From Nocardioides sp. (GTDB lineage Bacteria > Actinomycetota > Actinomycetes > Propionibacteriales > Nocardioidaceae), in the NCBI RefSeq assembly GCF_014360585.1, contig NZ_JACIXG010000002.1, positions 62,001 through 126,000 of the forward strand: a DNA stretch of 64,000 nt, in the 5' to 3' direction. Shown piece by piece: positions 61,258 through 64,000 of the stretch. Each line of letters opens with the position of its first letter. Position 1 is the first letter of the stretch. Made by a program: the position numbers and the translations under genes. The notes under the pieces are model-generated. The model made no database searches, was not told the origin of the DNA, and saw nothing but the letters and a program-made list of their open reading frames with translations.

Positions 61258-61881
61258 CTACGTTGCGCGACGCAGGGCCAGCATTCCGGCGTACGCCGCC
61301 AGCAGCCGCTCCTTCGGATACTCGTCGGGCCTCACCAGGAGCAGCCGGGCGAACTCCTGCACCAGCGCGACGAGCGAGTGGGCGACGACCTCGACGTCGA
61401 GCTGGCTCTCGGGGCCGAGGTTGGTGCGGAGCACGTCGGCGACGAACCCTCGCAGCAGGACCAGGGTGCTCTCGATGCGCTCCCGCACGAGCGGCGGCGC
61501 GCCGTCGATCAGTCCGAGCACCGGGCGCCAGGTCTCCGGGTCCGCCTGGACTGCCTGGAGGAGTCCGTCGGCCGCCTCGAGCAGCCATCGGTCGAGCTCG
61601 ACCGGGACTCCGCCGGCGGGGATGAGCGCCAGCGCCGCGTCGGCGGCCCGCTGCTGGGTGCGGTCCAGCAGGGCGTGGAGGAGCGGGTCGATCCCCCCGT
61701 ACGCGTCGTAGACGACCGGCCGGGTCACGCCTGTCTCGGCGGCGATGGCGCTGATCGTGAGGTGGCCGTAGCCGTCGCGGCCGAGCACGCGCAGCGCCGC
61801 GTCCAGGAGTGCCTCCCGACGCTCGTCGAGAGGCATCCGGGCCGCATAGCGTCGCCTGCCGGCGGGTTGGTCGTTGGCCAT
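61258..61881 (-). CDS. TetR-family regulator, divergent from the mce operon
   Basis: A 207-residue TetR protein from ATG 61881 (GTG 61884 possible). The HTH reads LTISAIAAETGVTRPVVYDAYGG. It is divergent from the yrbE-mce operon with 120 bases between, so it is a likely regulator of that operon, comparable in position to Mce-locus regulators. An inverted repeat CTACA-N4-TGTAG lies between them. Confidence 0.75.
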   Translation of the reverse strand: MANDQPAGRRRYAARMPLDERREALLDAALRVLGRDGYGHLTISAIAAETGVTRPVVYDAYGGIDPLLHALLDRTQQRAADAALALIPAGGVPVELDRWLLEAADGLLQAVQADPETWRPVLGLIDGAPPLVRERIESTLVLLRGFVADVLRTNLGPESQLDVEVVAHSLVALVQEFARLLLVRPDEYPKERLLAAYAGMLALRRAT

Positions 61882-61950
61882 CACGAGGGCACGTTACGGG
61901 TAGGAGGACGCGCGACGGAAGGGGTGACACAGGCCACACGATGTGCGAAT

Positions 61951-61964
61951 CTACACGCATGTAG
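61951..61964. promoter_or_regulatory. Inverted repeat, candidate TetR operator
   Basis: CTACACGCATGTAG has 5-base arms around a 4-base centre and sits in the AT-richest part of the gap between the TetR gene and the yrbE-mce operon. It does not match KstR. Confidence 0.4.
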
Positions 61965-62001
61965 TAATTGACGCCGCCCGTCGACGAGGAGGAGTTCCCG
62001 G

Positions 62002-62823
62002 GTGACTGCAACCTTGCCCGAACGGCTGGCGACCGGCCTCTGGCACCGGTTCTCCGACGGGCTCAGGACCGTCGGGGAGACCATCGCGCTGGGGGCCGAG
62101 GCCTGTGCGTACGCCGCCCGGGACATCGTCACCGGCCGGTTCGACTGGGCCCAGGCCGCCGAGCAGGCCTGGTTCATGGCCCGCGTCTCCCTGTTGCCGA
62201 CGATCCTGGTCGCGATCCCATTTGGTGTGGTGACCTCGATCCAGGTCGGTGCGGTGGCCAACAGCATCGGTGCCTCGTCCTTCAGTGGCGCGGTCAATGG
62301 TGTCGGGGTGCTGCGCCAGGCCGCGCCGTTGGTCACCTCGTTGATCATCGCGTGCGTGGTCGGCTCGGCGATCTGCTCCGATCTCGGGATGCGCGCGATC
62401 CGCGACGAGATCGCCGCGCTGGAGGTGATGGGCACCAACCCGGTCCAGCGGATGGTCGCGCCCAGGATCGTCGCCGCCGTCTTCCTCTCGGTGATGCTGA
62501 CCGCGATCGTGGCGGTGGCCGCGATCGCGACCGGCTACGTGATGAACGTCGGACGGGGAGTGGTCGGCGCCGGCACGTATCTGGACGCGTTCACCAACTT
62601 CAGCCAGAGCGCCGACCTGTGGCTCGCCGAGGGCAAGGCGGTGCTGTTCGGGCTGATCGGCACGACGGTGGCGGCCTACAAGGGGTTGGGTGCGACCGGC
62701 GGGCCGCAGGGCGTCGCCGACGCGGTCAACCAGACCGTCGTGCTGAACGTGATCGTGCTGGCCGTGGTGAACGCGGTGGTCACCCAGGGCTACCTGGCGC
62801 TCGCCCCCGGCAGTGGTGCCTGA
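62002..62823 (+). CDS. YrbE/MlaE-family permease A of an mce operon
   Basis: A 273-residue membrane protein starting at GTG 62002 behind GAGGAGGAG. MlaE-family signs are SVLLPTILVAIPFGVVTS-type first helix (here ARVSLLPTILVAIPFG), RQAAPLVTSLIIACVVGSAI, MRAIRDEIAALEVMGTNPVQ, and late TTVAAYKGLGATGGPQGV. These permeases form the channel of Mce ABC-type importers. It opens the second mce operon in this window; no KstR box precedes it, so it may not be the Mce4-like sterol system. Confidence 0.88.
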   Translation: MTATLPERLATGLWHRFSDGLRTVGETIALGAEACAYAARDIVTGRFDWAQAAEQAWFMARVSLLPTILVAIPFGVVTSIQVGAVANSIGASSFSGAVNGVGVLRQAAPLVTSLIIACVVGSAICSDLGMRAIRDEIAALEVMGTNPVQRMVAPRIVAAVFLSVMLTAIVAVAAIATGYVMNVGRGVVGAGTYLDAFTNFSQSADLWLAEGKAVLFGLIGTTVAAYKGLGATGGPQGVADAVNQTVVLNVIVLAVVNAVVTQGYLALAPGSGA

Positions 62824-63656
62824 TGGCCGCGGTCGAGACCGACGGGCCGGCGACCGGATGGTGGAGCCCACTGGTGCCGTTCGGCTCCTTCCTCACCTTC
62901 AGCGCCGCCGTCCTGCTGGCGGTGCCGACCACCTTGGTGCATCACTGGCGCACCTGCCTGCAGCACTTCTCCGACATCTGCTGGGGAAAGGGCGCGATCA
63001 TCGTCGGCGGCGGCACGATCGGCGTCATGGTGCTGCTCTCGGTCTCGGTCGGCACCTCGCTCGGGATCGAGGGGTTCAACGGGCTGGAGCTCGTCGGGCT
63101 CGCGCCGCTGGTCGGGTTCATCTCGGCGACTGCCAACACCCGGGAGCTCGGGCCACTCGTCGCCGCACTCGCGCTGGGTGCGCAGGTCGGCTGCCGCTTC
63201 ACCGCCCAGCTCGGCGCGATGCGGGTCAACGAGGAGGTCGACGCGCTCGAGGTCATGTCGGTGCGACCGGTCAACTACCTGGTCGCCACCCGTCTGGTCG
63301 CCACGATGGTTGCGATCGTGCCGCTCTACGCGATCGGCCTGCTCGGCTCCTACATCGCCTCGGAGTCGACCGTGGTGATGCTCTTCGGCCAGTCGCCGGG
63401 TCAGTTCGACCACTACTTCCTCGAGTTCCTGACGATGCGTGACATCGGGTTCTCACTGGTCAAGATCCTGATCTTCGCCGCGATCGTGGTGCTGATCCAC
63501 TGCTGGTACGGCCTAGCGGTCTCGGCCGGCTCCCTCAACGTCGGCGAGGCCACCGGCCGTTCGATCCGGGCCAGCTTCGTGGTCATCGTCGTGCTCAACA
63601 TGCTGCTCACCGTCGCCATGTGGGGTGGCGACCCGGGCTTCAGGATCTCGGGATGA
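62823..63656 (+). CDS. YrbE/MlaE-family permease B of an mce operon
   Basis: A 277-residue permease starting at ATG 62823 inside the previous TGA. GFISATANTRELGPLVAALA, AQLGAMRVNEEVDALEVMSV (EExDALxVM being the family hallmark), and LLGSYIASESTVVMLFGQ mark the B subunit. It partners with the A permease as the transmembrane pair of the importer. The next gene overlaps as ATGA. Confidence 0.88.
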   Translation: MAAVETDGPATGWWSPLVPFGSFLTFSAAVLLAVPTTLVHHWRTCLQHFSDICWGKGAIIVGGGTIGVMVLLSVSVGTSLGIEGFNGLELVGLAPLVGFISATANTRELGPLVAALALGAQVGCRFTAQLGAMRVNEEVDALEVMSVRPVNYLVATRLVATMVAIVPLYAIGLLGSYIASESTVVMLFGQSPGQFDHYFLEFLTMRDIGFSLVKILIFAAIVVLIHCWYGLAVSAGSLNVGEATGRSIRASFVVIVVLNMLLTVAMWGGDPGFRISG

Positions 63657-64000
63657 GCCGCGCCACGAGCCCCCGGACCCTGGCCGTACGTGGTGCCGCC
63701 GGGGTGCTGGCCTGCGGACTGCTCGCCGCCGGGATGATCGTGCTCTCCGGACGCCCGTTCTCCGACGACGTCGCGACCCGGGCCGCCATGGTCGACGTGG
63801 GCGCCTCGCTGCGCCCCGGGGCGGACGTGAAGATGGGTGGGGTCATCATCGGCACGGTCACCGGTATCTCGCGGGTCGCTGATTCCACGAAGGCCTCGGT
63901 CGCTATCCGGCTGGACGGCGAGGCGGCCGACCGGCTCCCGGCGGACGTCGCGGCGCGGGCGCTGCCCGCGACCGTCTTCGGCACCGCGTACGTCGACCTG
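63653..64000 (+). CDS. MceA-like protein, N-terminal part cut by the window end
   Basis: From ATG 63653 the frame is open to base 64000 (116 codons). One N-terminal membrane segment (about residues 13-32, AAGVLACGLLAAGMIVLSG) is followed by the MCE domain start with ASLRPGADVKMGGVIIGTV and ALPATVFGTAYVDL, typical of the first Mce subunit after two YrbE genes. The rest lies outside the window. Confidence 0.85.
   Translation, partial: MSRATSPRTLAVRGAAGVLACGLLAAGMIVLSGRPFSDDVATRAAMVDVGASLRPGADVKMGGVIIGTVTGISRVADSTKASVAIRLDGEAADRLPADVAARALPATVFGTAYVDL

Overview
The window is high-GC actinobacterial DNA, probably from a Nocardioidaceae-type organism (Nocardioides, Pimelobacter or similar). That placement is an inference from base composition, frequent GTG starts, ATGA/GTGA stop-start overlaps and gene content; no rRNA or tRNA gene is present to confirm it. 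Most of the 64 kb is a cholesterol/steroid catabolic region. It contains a recognisable KstR repressor and at least seven exact copies of the 14-bp KstR operator pattern TnnAACnnGTTnnA, most of them in front of steroid genes.

Layout. 1-3357: 3' end of an mce (sterol/lipid import) operon with two Mce-associated membrane proteins. 3404-5783: KstR-box operon with a PPOX flavoprotein, a 3Fe-4S ferredoxin and two steroid SDRs. 5791-8026: a palindromic repeat and two overlapping membrane-protein genes of unknown role. 8031-11008: kstR divergent from fadE34. 11024-17062: an esterase, then a KstR-box operon for removal of the last side-chain piece (fused ChsE1-ChsE2 dehydrogenase, ChsH2 split into two genes, ChsH1, Ltp2 aldolase). 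17134-20917: a lower-GC three-gene island (aminotransferase, MFS transporter, BKACE-type beta-keto-acid cleavage enzyme). 21340-28401: secreted alpha-amylase and a giant amylase-pullulanase, with CTTGCA-type operators. 28436-28537: a 33-residue membrane peptide gene.

28830-36904: steroid ring degradation. kstD-hsd4B-FAD dehydrogenase run leftward and hsaA-hsaD-hsaC-hsaB run rightward from a shared control region with two KstR boxes. 37063-41250: a second divergent KstR-box pair (LLM/SnoaL/RpiB-like leftward, GMC oxidoreductase and enoyl-CoA hydratase rightward). 41256-42833: housekeeping-like BON, phosphoesterase and nucleotidyltransferase genes. 42904-53045: TetR, CYP123-like, SDR, CYP51, ferredoxin, SnoaL-like protein, aldehyde dehydrogenase, SDR, 6PGDH-like enzyme, CMD-like protein and a ferredoxin-fused FprB reductase; this matches my memory of the mycobacterial Rv0762c-Rv0771 neighbourhood. 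53124-58093: deazaflavin-type protein, an unknown protein, an aldehyde dehydrogenase and a second GMC oxidoreductase. 58151-60751: fadA5 and cyp125, divergent over two KstR-type boxes. 60742-64000: GNAT, TetR, and the start of a second mce operon (two YrbE permeases and a truncated MceA).

Together the genes cover import (Mce), C26 oxidation (CYP125), side-chain beta-oxidation (FadE34, ChsE1E2, ChsH1/H2, Ltp2, Hsd4A, Hsd4B, FadA5), ring dehydrogenation (KstD) and A/B-ring opening (HsaABCD). KshAB, HsaEFG and the acyl-CoA ligases are not in the window. Unusual features are the inverted fusion/split arrangement of chsE and chsH2, a dispersed palindromic repeat family that has entered several reading frames (notably hsaD and fadE34), the BKACE island, and an overlapping gene pair whose shared repeat encodes an acidic tail in one frame and a basic tail in the other.
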